Shown here: positions 43,269 to 52,151 of the stretch, piece after piece
How positions within the stretch are numbered: the stretch's first letter is position 1
Layout: each line of letters starts with the position of its first letter
Assembly (NCBI RefSeq): GCF_006715485.1
Contig: NZ_VFNH01000001.1
Span: 558,001 to 622,000 of the forward strand
Direction of reading: 5' to 3'
DNA: 64,000 nt
Source: Herbaspirillum sp. SJZ107
GTDB lineage: Bacteria; Pseudomonadota; Gammaproteobacteria; Burkholderiales; Burkholderiaceae_D
Notes under the pieces: model-generated
The model's input: the letters and a program-made list of their open reading frames with translations, nothing else
Database searches by the model: none
What the model was told of the DNA's origin: nothing
Translations under genes and position numbers: made by a program

Positions 43269-44207
43269 ATGTCTGCCGTTCCGCAACGCTACCGCCTTGT
43301 AACCCGCAGCGACTTCGACGGCCTGGTCTGCGCCGTCCTGCTCAAGCACCTGGACCTGATCGACGACATCCTGTTCGTCCATCCGAAGGACATGCAGGAC
43401 GGGAAGATCGCGATCAGTGCGCGCGACATCACGACCAACCTGCCGTACGTGGCGGGCGCGCACCTGGCCTTCGACCACCACCTGTCGGAAACCGTCCGCA
43501 ACAGCGGCCGCCGCGACAACCACGTGATCGACCCCAGGGCGCCGTCGGCGGCGCGCGTGGTGTACGACCACTACGGCGGCACGCGCGCCTTCCCGGCCGC
43601 CTGGCGTGACATGATGGCGGCGGTCGACAAGGGCGACGCCGCCCGGTTTACCCAGGAAGAAGTGCTCGACCCCAAGGGCTGGAACCTGCTGAACTTCCTG
43701 ATGGATGCGCGCACCGGCCTCGGCCGCTTCCACGAATTCCGCATCTCGAACTACCAGCTGATGATGGACCTGATCGATTACTGCCGCAACCACGGCATCG
43801 AGCAGATCATGGCACTGCCGGACGTGCGCGAGCGGGTGACGCTGTATGAACAGCACAACGAACTGTGCAAGCAGCAGATCCGGCGCTGCGCCAAGGTGCA
43901 TGCCAACCTGGTCGTGCTCGACCTGCGCGAGGAAAAGGTGATCTATGCCGGCAACCGCTTCCTGATCTATGCGCTGTTCCCGGAAACCAATATCTCGATC
44001 CACGTGCTGTGGGGCCTGAAGAACCAGAACACCGTGTTCGCCACCGGCAAGTCGATCCTGAACCGCAGCTCCAGGACCAACATCGGCATGCTGATGCTGG
44101 AATACGGTGGCGGCGGCCACGAAAATGCGGGCACCTGCCAGGTGTCGAACGACATGGCCGAGGACGTTCTGGGGGCGCTCGTCAAGCGCATCACCAGCGA
44201 AGGCTGA
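43269..44207 (+). CDS. DHH-family phosphoesterase
   Basis: The 312-residue protein has DHH-superfamily metal motifs: SDFDGLVCAVLLKHL near the N-terminus, VHPKDMQDG, and AFDHHLSETV near residue 75. A C-terminal DHHA1-like segment is GGGGHENAGTCQV. It is likely a phosphodiesterase or exopolyphosphatase-like hydrolase; the substrate is not evident. The ATG at 43269 has AAAGG 8 bp upstream, so it is preferred over a GTG two codons earlier. It is followed after 56 bp by uridine kinase. Confidence 0.85.
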   Translation: MSAVPQRYRLVTRSDFDGLVCAVLLKHLDLIDDILFVHPKDMQDGKIAISARDITTNLPYVAGAHLAFDHHLSETVRNSGRRDNHVIDPRAPSAARVVYDHYGGTRAFPAAWRDMMAAVDKGDAARFTQEEVLDPKGWNLLNFLMDARTGLGRFHEFRISNYQLMMDLIDYCRNHGIEQIMALPDVRERVTLYEQHNELCKQQIRRCAKVHANLVVLDLREEKVIYAGNRFLIYALFPETNISIHVLWGLKNQNTVFATGKSILNRSSRTNIGMLMLEYGGGGHENAGTCQVSNDMAEDVLGALVKRITSEG

Positions 44208-44263
44208 CAACGGAAGCGACGCCGGCCCTGTCCGTTCCGCCGCCGCTCCGGTATCATGCGGGG

Positions 44264-44905
44264 ATGAATCAACATTCCTTTGTTCCCTTTGTGATCGGGG
44301 TCGCCGGCGGCAGCGGCAGCGGCAAGTCGACCGTGACCCAGCAGGTGCTGGCGTCCTTCGGTACCGAGATGGTGTCGGTCGTGATGCAGGACGACTACTA
44401 CCGCGACCAGACCGACCTCAGCCTTGATGAACGCCGTAAGCAGAACTACGACCATCCGCAAGCCTTCGACTGGCCGCTGCTGGTGCAGCACGTCCACGCC
44501 TTGCGCAATGGCGAAGCCATCGAGATGCCGGAGTACGACTTCACGATCAGCAACCGCTCGGGCAAGACCATCCCGGTCAAGCCGGCGCCGGTGATCGTGA
44601 TCGAGGGCCTGTTCGCCCTGTACGACGCCGACTTGCGCAAGATGATGTCGCTCAAGATTTTCGTCGACACCGCGCCCGACGTCCGCTTCATCCGCCGCTT
44701 GCAGCGCGATGTGGCCGAGCGCGGCCGCACGATGGAAAGCATCGTCAACCAGTACATGAACACGGTGCGCCCGATGCACAAGCAGTTCATCGAGCCGACC
44801 AAGCGCCACGCCGACGTGATCCTGCCGCACGGCGCCAACGGCCCGGCGGTCGACGTGATCACCACCAAGGTCGCGAGCGTCATCGGGCAGCTCAAACGCT
44901 CCTGA
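44264..44905 (+). CDS. udk: Uridine kinase
   Basis: The 213-residue enzyme phosphorylates uridine and cytidine in pyrimidine salvage. The P-loop GVAGGSGSGKST sits at residues 12-23. QDDYYRDQTDLS, NYDHPQAFDWPLL and VIVIEGLFALYD are Udk signatures, as is the RRLQRDVAERGR lid region. Length is standard. A longer in-frame extension into the preceding gene is rejected. Confidence 0.94.
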   Translation: MNQHSFVPFVIGVAGGSGSGKSTVTQQVLASFGTEMVSVVMQDDYYRDQTDLSLDERRKQNYDHPQAFDWPLLVQHVHALRNGEAIEMPEYDFTISNRSGKTIPVKPAPVIVIEGLFALYDADLRKMMSLKIFVDTAPDVRFIRRLQRDVAERGRTMESIVNQYMNTVRPMHKQFIEPTKRHADVILPHGANGPAVDVITTKVASVIGQLKRS

Positions 44906-44915
44906 CCCCGGCGCG

Positions 44916-47315
44916 CTAGGCCAGCTGGCGTTCCTGCAATAGCCGCTGCGCGGCCTCGGGCGGTAGCGGTTCGCTGAACCAGATCCCCTGCAGCTGGTCG
45001 CAGCCGAGCGCGGTCAGGAATTCCATCTGCGGCTGCGTTTCCACCGCTTCGCCGACCACCTGCATGTTGAGGTTGTGCCCGATGTCGACCAGGCTCTTGG
45101 CGATCGCGCCACCGGCGTCAAGCGCGGAGTGCGCGGTGCCGCGCGCCAGCTTGACCTGGGTCGCCGCCAGCTGTTCCAGGTAGCCGAGGTCGCACAGCCC
45201 GGCGCCGAAGCCATCCACCGACAAGCCGATGCCCAGTTCGCGCAACTGCTCGGCCAGTTCGCGGCCGAGCGTCGGATTGCGGATCAGGCCCTCGATGCGC
45301 AGGTCCAGCTGCAGGCTGCCCGGCGCCAGCCGGTGGCGCGCCATGCGCTCGGCCAGGCCGGCCACGAAGCCGGGCTGGCTGTATTCGCGATAGGACACAT
45401 TGACCGTCACCGGCACGTTGCCGAAGCCGATGGCGGCGAGCTGGCCGGCAAAGGCGCTGGCCTGGTCGAGCACGCGCCGGCCGATCTCGACGATGGCGCC
45501 GCTTTCCTCGGCCTCAGCCAGGAAATGTCCGGGCGGCAGCACCCCATGCTCGGGATGGCGCCAGCGCAGCAGCGCCTCGAAGCCCGTCATGCGGCCAGAG
45601 TGGGTGGCCACGCGCGGCTGGTACAGCAGGAACAGTTCGTCGCGCTCGATGGCTTCGTGCAGTTCGCTCTCGATCTTGCGCTTGGCCTCGGTACTGGCCT
45701 TCATATTGCTGGAGAAGAAATTCACGTCGTTATGCCCATTACCCTTGCCGTGGTACATGGCGACGTCGGCGGCGCGTACCAGTTCCGCCGCGGTATTGCC
45801 GTCATGCGGATACAGCGACACGCCGACGCTGGCGCCGACCGGGATTTCGTGGCCGCCGAAGGCGACCGGGATCGCGAAGCTGCGGCGCAGGCGCTCGACC
45901 ATGCGCAGCGTGAAGCGCAGCGACGGCTGGTTGGTCAGCACCAGCACGAATTCGTCGCCCGACATGCGCGCCACCGTGTCGCTGTCGCGCACCGAGGCCA
46001 GCAGGCGGCGCGCGACCACCTTCAGCACCACGTCGCCGGCCTCGTGGCCGAAGGTGTCGTTGATTGCCTTGAAGTCGTTGAGATCGATCAGCACGGTGGC
46101 CACCAGCGATTTCTGGCGCCCGGCCAGGTGCAGCGCCTGCTCCAGCCGGTCCCACATCAGGTTGCGGTTGGCTAGGCCGGTCAGCGCGTCGTGGTTGACT
46201 TCGTGCTCGAGGCGGGCGGTGCGCTGCTTGAGCGCGGTCACGTCGTTGATGACGCCGATGAAATGGCTGACCGCCCCATGCTCGTCCTGCACCGGCGTGA
46301 TGTTCAGGTCGTTCCAGAACAGCTCGCCATTCTTGCGCAGGTTGCGCAGCACCACGTTGACGCTGGTGCGGCGGGCGATGGCGTCGCGCAGCATGGCGCG
46401 CTCGTTGTCGTCCATGCCCGGCGCCGCCATGAAGCGCGGGTCGAGGCCGATGACCTCGTCGGCCGGGTAGCCGGTGATGCGCTCGAAGGCCGGGTTGACG
46501 TAGTCGATCAGGTTGTCGGCCCCCGGCTCGCTGCTGCTGCGGGTGATGAGGATGCCGTTGCTGGCTGCGTGCAGGGCGCGCTCGCGCAGGCGCAGGTGGG
46601 TTTCGCGCGCGCGCCGCTCGGTGATGTCGATGCCGAGGCCGAACAGGTAATCCTTGCCGTCGCAGCGGATGCGGCTGCCGCGCAGCAGGAAGGGCGTTTC
46701 CTTGCCGCTCTTGGAAACGTACTCGACTTCGAGCTGGAGCTCTTCGCCGTGCTCGAACACGCGCCGCATCCCGTCCGCGAACTGGGCGCGTTGCGGCAGG
46801 TCGACCAGGTCGACCGCACGCGTGGCGGCGAGTTCGTCGGGCATGAGCGCCAGCATGCGCTCCATGTTGTGGTTCCACAGCACGAAGCGGCCGTCGCGGT
46901 TGATCGCGAAGAAGGTGCCGGGAAACAGGTCGACCACCGAGGATAGCGGCGTGCGCGCGACGCGCTCCGCTTCGGTCGCATCGTCCAGCGTGAATTGCTG
47001 TGCAAGGACCGCCACCGTGTGCCCGACCAGGCCGCCGCCGGCATCGAATTGCGGCACCAGCGCCAGGCTGGCCAGCAGGATGCGTCCATGCGCGGCGTAC
47101 AGGTCGACGGCGAGCTCGCGTTCACAGGCCTGGGCACCGTGGAGGGCATCCTGCCATTCGGCCTGGCCGGCGGCGAGCAGCAGGGTGGCCGGACGGCCGA
47201 GGGCGGCACCGGACGCCAGCCCGAACAGCTGGATACAGCCGGTATTCCAGCCGGCGATGGTTCCTCTCGCGTCCACCAGGAAAGTGGCCCTTATCGGGTG
47301 CTCGAACTCGGACAT
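44916..47315 (-). CDS. PAS-GGDEF-EAL protein with degenerate EAL domain
   Basis: The 799-residue protein has about three PAS modules (residues 1-350), a GGDEF domain and an EAL domain. The GGDEF motif is SGDEF (about 454-458) with an RDSD inhibitory site; Ser in the first position is found in some active cyclases. In the EAL domain EALLRWRHP is intact, but the metal-binding DDFGTG is DGFGAG, KID is KLA, EITE is RIEG and AEGVET is GEAVET. The domain has therefore most likely lost phosphodiesterase activity and may serve as a binding or regulatory module. A GGGAG ribosome site precedes the ATG. Confidence 0.9.
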   Translation of the reverse strand: MSEFEHPIRATFLVDARGTIAGWNTGCIQLFGLASGAALGRPATLLLAAGQAEWQDALHGAQACERELAVDLYAAHGRILLASLALVPQFDAGGGLVGHTVAVLAQQFTLDDATEAERVARTPLSSVVDLFPGTFFAINRDGRFVLWNHNMERMLALMPDELAATRAVDLVDLPQRAQFADGMRRVFEHGEELQLEVEYVSKSGKETPFLLRGSRIRCDGKDYLFGLGIDITERRARETHLRLRERALHAASNGILITRSSSEPGADNLIDYVNPAFERITGYPADEVIGLDPRFMAAPGMDDNERAMLRDAIARRTSVNVVLRNLRKNGELFWNDLNITPVQDEHGAVSHFIGVINDVTALKQRTARLEHEVNHDALTGLANRNLMWDRLEQALHLAGRQKSLVATVLIDLNDFKAINDTFGHEAGDVVLKVVARRLLASVRDSDTVARMSGDEFVLVLTNQPSLRFTLRMVERLRRSFAIPVAFGGHEIPVGASVGVSLYPHDGNTAAELVRAADVAMYHGKGNGHNDVNFFSSNMKASTEAKRKIESELHEAIERDELFLLYQPRVATHSGRMTGFEALLRWRHPEHGVLPPGHFLAEAEESGAIVEIGRRVLDQASAFAGQLAAIGFGNVPVTVNVSYREYSQPGFVAGLAERMARHRLAPGSLQLDLRIEGLIRNPTLGRELAEQLRELGIGLSVDGFGAGLCDLGYLEQLAATQVKLARGTAHSALDAGGAIAKSLVDIGHNLNMQVVGEAVETQPQMEFLTALGCDQLQGIWFSEPLPPEAAQRLLQERQLA

Positions 47316-47391
47316 GCGGCGTCTCCCGACACAAGGTCAACCACCGTTGGACAGTGGAGCGGGCAATTCGTTCCATCAGGAATGGGACGAT

Positions 47392-47422
47392 GAAAAGAAA
47401 ACGGCGCGGACATCCGCGCCGT
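47392..47422 (-). terminator. Terminator after the flavin oxidoreductase gene
   Basis: The stem ACGGCGCGG (47401-47409) and CCGCGCCGT (47414-47422), with a 4-nt loop, is followed on the minus strand by TTTCTTTTC. It lies 36 bp after the stop codon at 47458. A second, imperfect hairpin (CTTGC to CAAG) lies between them. Confidence 0.78.
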
Positions 47423-47457
47423 CATCTTGCCCCCCGCTTTCGCGGAGCAAGGCGAAA

Positions 47458-48723
47458 TCAGGCTGCTGCTTCCTGCCGCGGCGGCAGCGCGATCTGGTTG
47501 TCGACGCTGAACTGGTAATCCTTGAACACGTGCTCGGCGGACAGGATCTGGTAATTACCGTCGGCCAGCTTGTGGGTGGTGTCCTTCAGGCGGTAGGTGG
47601 TCGAACCGCAGGTCCAGCAGTTGAAGTTGCGCATGTGGGTGCACAGGCAGGTCTTGTCGAACACCTGCACGTTCTTCTGGTCCGGATTGGCCTGCACTTC
47701 GCGGTTGTATGAATTGATGTAGGCGCAATTGCCGGTCGCATCCAGCAGATAGCCGTAGGATTCGCAGCCCGGACGGATGCCGGAGCCGATCGCCGGGGTC
47801 TGCTTCAGCATGCGCATCGGGTAGCCGGTCGGCGACACGCCGTTGACGATGATGTCGTCCTCGGTGGCGCGGATGTATTCCTGCTTGACGCTGTCCGGCA
47901 GGCCGCATTCGTGGGTCATGGTGAAGCGGGTCGCCACCTGCACGCCGCCGGCGCCTTTTTCCAGGAAGCTGACGGCATCGGAACCGGTGAAGATGCCGCC
48001 GGCCGCGATCAATGGGATGTCCAGGTTTTCCGCCTTCATGTACGCGTGGATCTCGTCCATGATGGTATGCAGGTCGTATTCTTTCCAGTCCTCGATGCCG
48101 AAGCCGAGGTGGCCGCCGGCCAGCGGGCCTTCGACGATGATGTAGTCGGGATTGCGGTTCAGGCGCGACACCTTGCGCAGGAACAGCTGCAGCGCGCGCA
48201 CCGAGGACACGATGATGCCCAGCTTGGCCTCGCGGAAGCGCGGGTGGTCCTTGATCAGCTCGAACGAACCGAGGTGCAGGCCGGCCGACATGGTGATGCC
48301 GTCGATGCCCGCGTCCAGCGCCGCCGACAGGCGGGTGCGCAGGGTTTCCTTCGGCGCGTTCATGGTCAGCTTTTCCATGCAGTTCACGAAGATCAGGCCA
48401 TCGCCTTTTTTCGCGGCCATGGTGGCGCCGACGTGCAGGCGGGTCGCCTCGGCCAGGCGCTCGAGGTCGAACTGGACCACCGATTTGTCGGAATTGTTGA
48501 TGTTGAACTTGTAGAGCTTGGTCTTTTCCTTGACGAAGCTGGTGTCGAACTTGCGGTCCGAGACATCCTGCACCATCGCATCGGAAATGTGTCCGATACC
48601 GCCGAGGCGCGCCGCTTCCAGCGCCAGCTCGGACGTCGAGATGTCCACGCCCATTCCGCCGATCATGATGGGCACATATTCCTTGTTGCCCAGACGCAGG
48701 CGGAAATCATCAACTCGTTTCAT
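47458..48723 (-). CDS. Nitronate monooxygenase-like NAD(P)H flavin oxidoreductase
   Basis: The 421-residue protein has the TIM-barrel fold of nitronate monooxygenase/enoyl-reductase FMN enzymes. Supporting segments are IMIGGMGVDIS at the N-terminus, LIAAGGIFTGSDAV and GGVQVATRF as the phosphate loop of FMN. The C-terminus carries a cysteine-rich region, CLCTHMRNFNCWTCG (about residues 355-370), not part of the ordinary nitronate monooxygenase core, which may bind a metal. The ATG at 48723 has AAGGA. Substrate unknown; the family name is only a guide. Confidence 0.82.
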   Translation of the reverse strand: MKRVDDFRLRLGNKEYVPIMIGGMGVDISTSELALEAARLGGIGHISDAMVQDVSDRKFDTSFVKEKTKLYKFNINNSDKSVVQFDLERLAEATRLHVGATMAAKKGDGLIFVNCMEKLTMNAPKETLRTRLSAALDAGIDGITMSAGLHLGSFELIKDHPRFREAKLGIIVSSVRALQLFLRKVSRLNRNPDYIIVEGPLAGGHLGFGIEDWKEYDLHTIMDEIHAYMKAENLDIPLIAAGGIFTGSDAVSFLEKGAGGVQVATRFTMTHECGLPDSVKQEYIRATEDDIIVNGVSPTGYPMRMLKQTPAIGSGIRPGCESYGYLLDATGNCAYINSYNREVQANPDQKNVQVFDKTCLCTHMRNFNCWTCGSTTYRLKDTTHKLADGNYQILSAEHVFKDYQFSVDNQIALPPRQEAAA

Positions 48724-48873
48724 TGCTATCCTTAGACTACCAATCACTGTTTATCGCAGAGCAACGTCGCTATATGACGTATTTGCGCACCCTCCATTTT
48801 ACCGCAAGGAGAGGAGGGGGCCGAGCACCATTTACCGAACGGTCGTGCGATCCGGCGTGCAAGCGTGCCACTA

Positions 48874-48928
48874 CATCGCCCCTGCGCTGGAGGGATAGCT
48901 GCGCTATCCCTCCAGCGCAGGGGCGATG
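48874..48928. repeat. Perfect 26-bp inverted repeat with REP-like core
   Basis: The arms at 48874-48899 and 48903-48928 are exactly complementary, with a 3-nt loop. Their outer part, CATCGCCCCTGCGC, shares the CGCCCCTGC core with the other palindromic elements of the window. The inner part, GGAGGGATAGC, is specific to this copy. It lies 6 bp beyond the yajQ stop codon, with no T-run, so a role in transcript end-protection is possible but simple termination is less likely. Confidence 0.85.
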
Positions 48929-48934
48929 GTCGGC

Positions 48935-49420
48935 TTAATCCCGGAAGTTGTTGAAGGCCAGCGGCAAGTCCTTGACGTCCTTGCGCAGCAGGGCGATCGC
49001 TTCCTGCAGGATGTCGCGGTCCTTGCCGGTGACGCGCACGGTGTCGCCCTGGATCGAGGCCTGCACCTTCATCTTGCTTTCCTTGATCAGCTTGGTGATC
49101 TTTTTGCCGTCCTCGGTCTCGATGCCGTTGCGTACCTTCAGCACCTGCTTGACCTTGTCGCCGCCGATCTTCTCGATCTTGCCTTCGTCCAGGAAGCGGA
49201 CGTCGACCTTGCGCTTGGTCATCTTGCTCAACAGGACGTCCTTGACCTGGGCGATCTGGAAATCCGAATCGCCGTACAGGGTGATTTCCTTGTCCTTCTG
49301 CTCGACCTTGGCCGAGGTGCCCTTGAAGTCGAAGCGGGTTTCGATTTCCTTGCTGGATTGATCGACGGCGTTCTTGACCTCGACCATGTCTGCTTCGCAG
49401 ACCACGTCAAATGATGGCAT
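48935..49420 (-). CDS. yajQ: YajQ family nucleotide/c-di-GMP-binding protein
   Basis: The 161-residue protein matches YajQ throughout: [20 protein letters not shown] at the start, [10 protein letters not shown], and [18 protein letters not shown] near the end. YajQ proteins bind nucleotides and RNA, and some bind cyclic di-GMP and act as effectors with a transcription factor. The effector role in this organism is inference, but several cyclic di-GMP enzymes lie nearby. It is divergent from murB. Confidence 0.94.
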   Translation of the reverse strand: MPSFDVVCEADMVEVKNAVDQSSKEIETRFDFKGTSAKVEQKDKEITLYGDSDFQIAQVKDVLLSKMTKRKVDVRFLDEGKIEKIGGDKVKQVLKVRNGIETEDGKKITKLIKESKMKVQASIQGDTVRVTGKDRDILQEAIALLRKDVKDLPLAFNNFRD

Positions 49421-49534
49421 TGTGTTTTCCTTTTCTTATGCTTGGGAAGAATGGCGGTATTGTAGCGGACATGACATGCGGCTTCCATCGGGCTGTGCCG
49501 CTATATAATCGGCACAAATTACTCGATCCCCGCC

Positions 49535-50554
49535 ATGTCCGACCTGTCCCTGTCCACCGACGTTTCCCTGCAAGCCTTCAATACCTTCCGCATCGACGCG
49601 CGTGCGCGGCGCTACCTGCGCATCACCGACCCCGTGCAATTGACCCAGCTCGCCGCCGACCCGGCGCTGGCCGTGCTGCCGCGCCTGGTGCTGGGCGGCG
49701 GCAGCAACCTGCTGCTGACGCGCGACGTCGACGCGCTGGTGCTGCACATGGGCCTGCTCGGCAAGGCCATCGTCGGCCAGGACGAGGCGGTGACGCTGGT
49801 GCGGGCCCAGGCCGGCGAGAACTGGCACGGCCTGGTCGAATGGACGCTGGCGCAGGGCCTGGGCGGCCTGGAGAACCTGGCGCTGATCCCGGGCACGGTG
49901 GGCGCCTCGCCGATCCAGAACATCGGCGCCTACGGGGCCGAGATCAAGGATGTGTTCCACGCCTTGACCGTGTTCGACTTTGCCACCGGCAGCACGCGCA
50001 CGATGACGGCGGCGGACTGCCGCTTCGGCTACCGCGACAGCGTGTTCAAGCACGCCGAGGGCCGCGACCTGGTGGTGCTGGACGTGACCTTCGCGCTGCC
50101 GCGCGCGTGGACCCCGAACCTGCGCTACGCCGAGCTGGCCCAGGCACTGGAAGGCAGCGCCGACCCGACCCCGCGCCAGGTCGGCGATGCCGTGATCGCG
50201 ATCCGGCGCCGCAAGCTGCCCGACCCGGCGGAGATCGGCAATGCCGGCAGCTTCTTCAAGAATCCGGTGGTGTCGGGCGCACAGTGCGCGCAGCTGCTGC
50301 AGGCCTGGCCGAACCTGGTGCACCATCGCCAGCCCGACGGCAGCGAGAAGCTGGCGGCCGGCTGGCTGATCGACCAGTGCGGCTGGAAAGGGAAGAGCCT
50401 GGGCCGCGCCGGGGTCTACCCGAAGCAGGCGCTGGTGCTGGTGAATAACGGCGGCGCGAGCGGCGCGGAAGTGATGGCGCTGGCGCGGGCGATCCAGCAG
50501 GATGTGCGGGCGCGCTTCGGGGTCGAGCTGGAGCCGGAGCCGGTTACCGTTTGA
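49535..50554 (+). CDS. murB: UDP-N-acetylenolpyruvoylglucosamine reductase
   Basis: The 339-residue FAD enzyme makes UDP-N-acetylmuramate for peptidoglycan. FAD-binding segments are VLGGGSNLLLT (about residues 51-61) and IPGTVGASPIQNIGAYG. The catalytic serine lies in GNAGSFFKNP. Length and the final domain fit type I MurB. It converges with wspR with a 23-bp gap. Confidence 0.95.
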   Translation: MSDLSLSTDVSLQAFNTFRIDARARRYLRITDPVQLTQLAADPALAVLPRLVLGGGSNLLLTRDVDALVLHMGLLGKAIVGQDEAVTLVRAQAGENWHGLVEWTLAQGLGGLENLALIPGTVGASPIQNIGAYGAEIKDVFHALTVFDFATGSTRTMTAADCRFGYRDSVFKHAEGRDLVVLDVTFALPRAWTPNLRYAELAQALEGSADPTPRQVGDAVIAIRRRKLPDPAEIGNAGSFFKNPVVSGAQCAQLLQAWPNLVHHRQPDGSEKLAAGWLIDQCGWKGKSLGRAGVYPKQALVLVNNGGASGAEVMALARAIQQDVRARFGVELEPEPVTV

Positions 50555-50577
50555 AATCCACCACTGGCGGGGCCGGC

Positions 50578-51132
50578 TCAGGCCCCGCGCAGCGCCGCCA
50601 GCTCCGCCTTCACCTGCGCCAGTTCGGCCTGGACACCGGCCAGCTTGGTCTGGCAGGCCTCGCACTTCAAGCCCTTGATGTAGCCGCTGGAGTGGTGGCG
50701 GATGCGCGCCACCAGTTCCAGCTGGTCGGGCAGCTTGACCAGGTAGTCGTTGGCGCCGACCGCGAAGCCGTGGGCCTTGAGCTTGGGTTCGTCCTTGGTG
50801 GTAAGCACGATCACCGGCACTTCGCGCAGCACGGGGTCGGCACGGTATTCCTGGATCAGGTCGAAGCCGTCGACGCCGGGCATCACCAGGTCCTGCAGGA
50901 TCACGGTCGGGCGCAGCGCCTGGGCGCCGGCCAGCGCCGCATGCGGGTCGGTGACGTAGTGGTATTCGATGTCCGGATGGCTGGCGAGCATGCGCCGGAC
51001 GGCTTCGACGATGATGAGCTGGTCGTCGACCAGCAGGACACGCACTTTGTACTCGGCGCTCGTTGGTTCGGCGGGGTGCGGGCTGGCTGCGGACATGTGT
51101 GGTTCTGAACTGGAAACGGAGTGTTGATTCAC
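50578..51132 (-). CDS. wspR: WspR-like response regulator lacking the GGDEF domain
   Basis: The 184-residue protein is the last gene of the wsp operon. Its receiver domain is typical of WspR: LLVDDQLIIVEAVRRMLASH, PTVILQDLVMPGVDG with the phospho-acceptor Asp, and GANDYLVKLPDQLELVARIRHHS. After this the normal protein continues through a coiled coil into GGDEF. Here it ends after about 35 residues containing KCEACQ and a short coiled coil. No cyclase domain exists, and only 23 bp separate its stop from murB, so it is not a frameshifted remnant. The GTG start overlaps the wspF stop (GTGA); an ATG at 51096 is an alternative. It may act as a phosphate sink or a protein-interaction regulator. Confidence 0.88.
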   Translation of the reverse strand: MNQHSVSSSEPHMSAASPHPAEPTSAEYKVRVLLVDDQLIIVEAVRRMLASHPDIEYHYVTDPHAALAGAQALRPTVILQDLVMPGVDGFDLIQEYRADPVLREVPVIVLTTKDEPKLKAHGFAVGANDYLVKLPDQLELVARIRHHSSGYIKGLKCEACQTKLAGVQAELAQVKAELAALRGA

Positions 51133-52151
51133 GCGAAACCCGACATTCTACCCAACAACATCTGGCTGATGCTGTCGAGCGATAAAATCTTTTCGGCGGC
51201 ACCCAGTTCGGCGGCAGCCTTGGGCATGCCGTACACGGCACTGCTGGCTTCGTCCTGGGCGATGGTGGTTTTGCCCGACCGGCGCAATGCCAGCAGGCCG
51301 TTGGCGCCGTCGCGGCCCATGCCGGTAAGCAGGATGCCGGTGGCGGCGCGCTCCCAGTGCAGTGCGACTGAGCCGAAGAACACGTCGATCGAAGGGCGGT
51401 AGATCTCGTCGCGCGGATGGCTATCGTAGCAGAAGCGGCCGCCTGGCGTGATGTACAGGTGGTCATTGGTGCGCGCCAGCTGGACCACGCCGGGCTCGGG
51501 CGCCTCGCCGCCGGCGATGGCGCGCACCGGCACGGGGATCTGGTCGCCCAGCCATTTCGCCATCTGGTCGGCAAACGCGGCGTCGATGTGCTGGACCACC
51601 ACCACCGCGGTATCCGCCGGCGGCTGCCAGCGCGACAGCAGCCTGGCCAGCGCCATCGGGCCGCCGGTCGAGGCGCCGATCGCGACCAGGTGCTTGACGG
51701 CGTCGCCGCCGGCCGCGGCCGAAGCCGGACCGTCAGCGCCTCCGCCGATGATGGTCCGGCCGCCTCCAATTAATTTGCCGATGGTGCGGATCTTGGCCAG
51801 CAGCGCCGCTTCGCCGCCGGGCTGGCCCAGCAGCACCGGCGTCGCGGTGACGTCGAGGGCGCCGGCGCCGAGCGCACGGAACACCGCGTTGACGTTGTCC
51901 TGCGGCGCCGCCGTCACCACCAGGATCGCGCACGGCGCGCGCTGCATGATCTGGCGGGTGGCTTCGATGCCGTCGAGTTCCGGCATGTTCAGGTCCATCA
52001 GCACCAGGTCGGGCGGCAGGTCGGTGCACAGGCGCACCGCGTCCAGGCCGTTGCGGGCGATCCAGGCCACCCGGTGCGCGCTGTTCGAGCTGACCACGCG
52101 CCGCAGCGCCTCGGCCGCGGTCGGGCTGTCGTTGGCGATGCCGATTCTCAT
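51129..52151 (-). CDS. wspF: Chemoreceptor methylesterase WspF (CheB-type)
   Basis: The 340-residue protein has an N-terminal receiver domain (IGIANDSPTAAEALRR, Asp in LVLMDLNMPELDG) and a C-terminal CheB methylesterase domain. The catalytic triad regions are IGASTGGP (Ser), VVQHIDAAFA (His) and TGMGRDGANGL (Asp). It should remove methyl groups from WspA, resetting the array. In Pseudomonas, loss of WspF causes constitutive WspR activation. It overlaps wspE (ATGA) and wspR (GTGA). Confidence 0.93.
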   Translation of the reverse strand: MRIGIANDSPTAAEALRRVVSSNSAHRVAWIARNGLDAVRLCTDLPPDLVLMDLNMPELDGIEATRQIMQRAPCAILVVTAAPQDNVNAVFRALGAGALDVTATPVLLGQPGGEAALLAKIRTIGKLIGGGRTIIGGGADGPASAAAGGDAVKHLVAIGASTGGPMALARLLSRWQPPADTAVVVVQHIDAAFADQMAKWLGDQIPVPVRAIAGGEAPEPGVVQLARTNDHLYITPGGRFCYDSHPRDEIYRPSIDVFFGSVALHWERAATGILLTGMGRDGANGLLALRRSGKTTIAQDEASSAVYGMPKAAAELGAAEKILSLDSISQMLLGRMSGFA

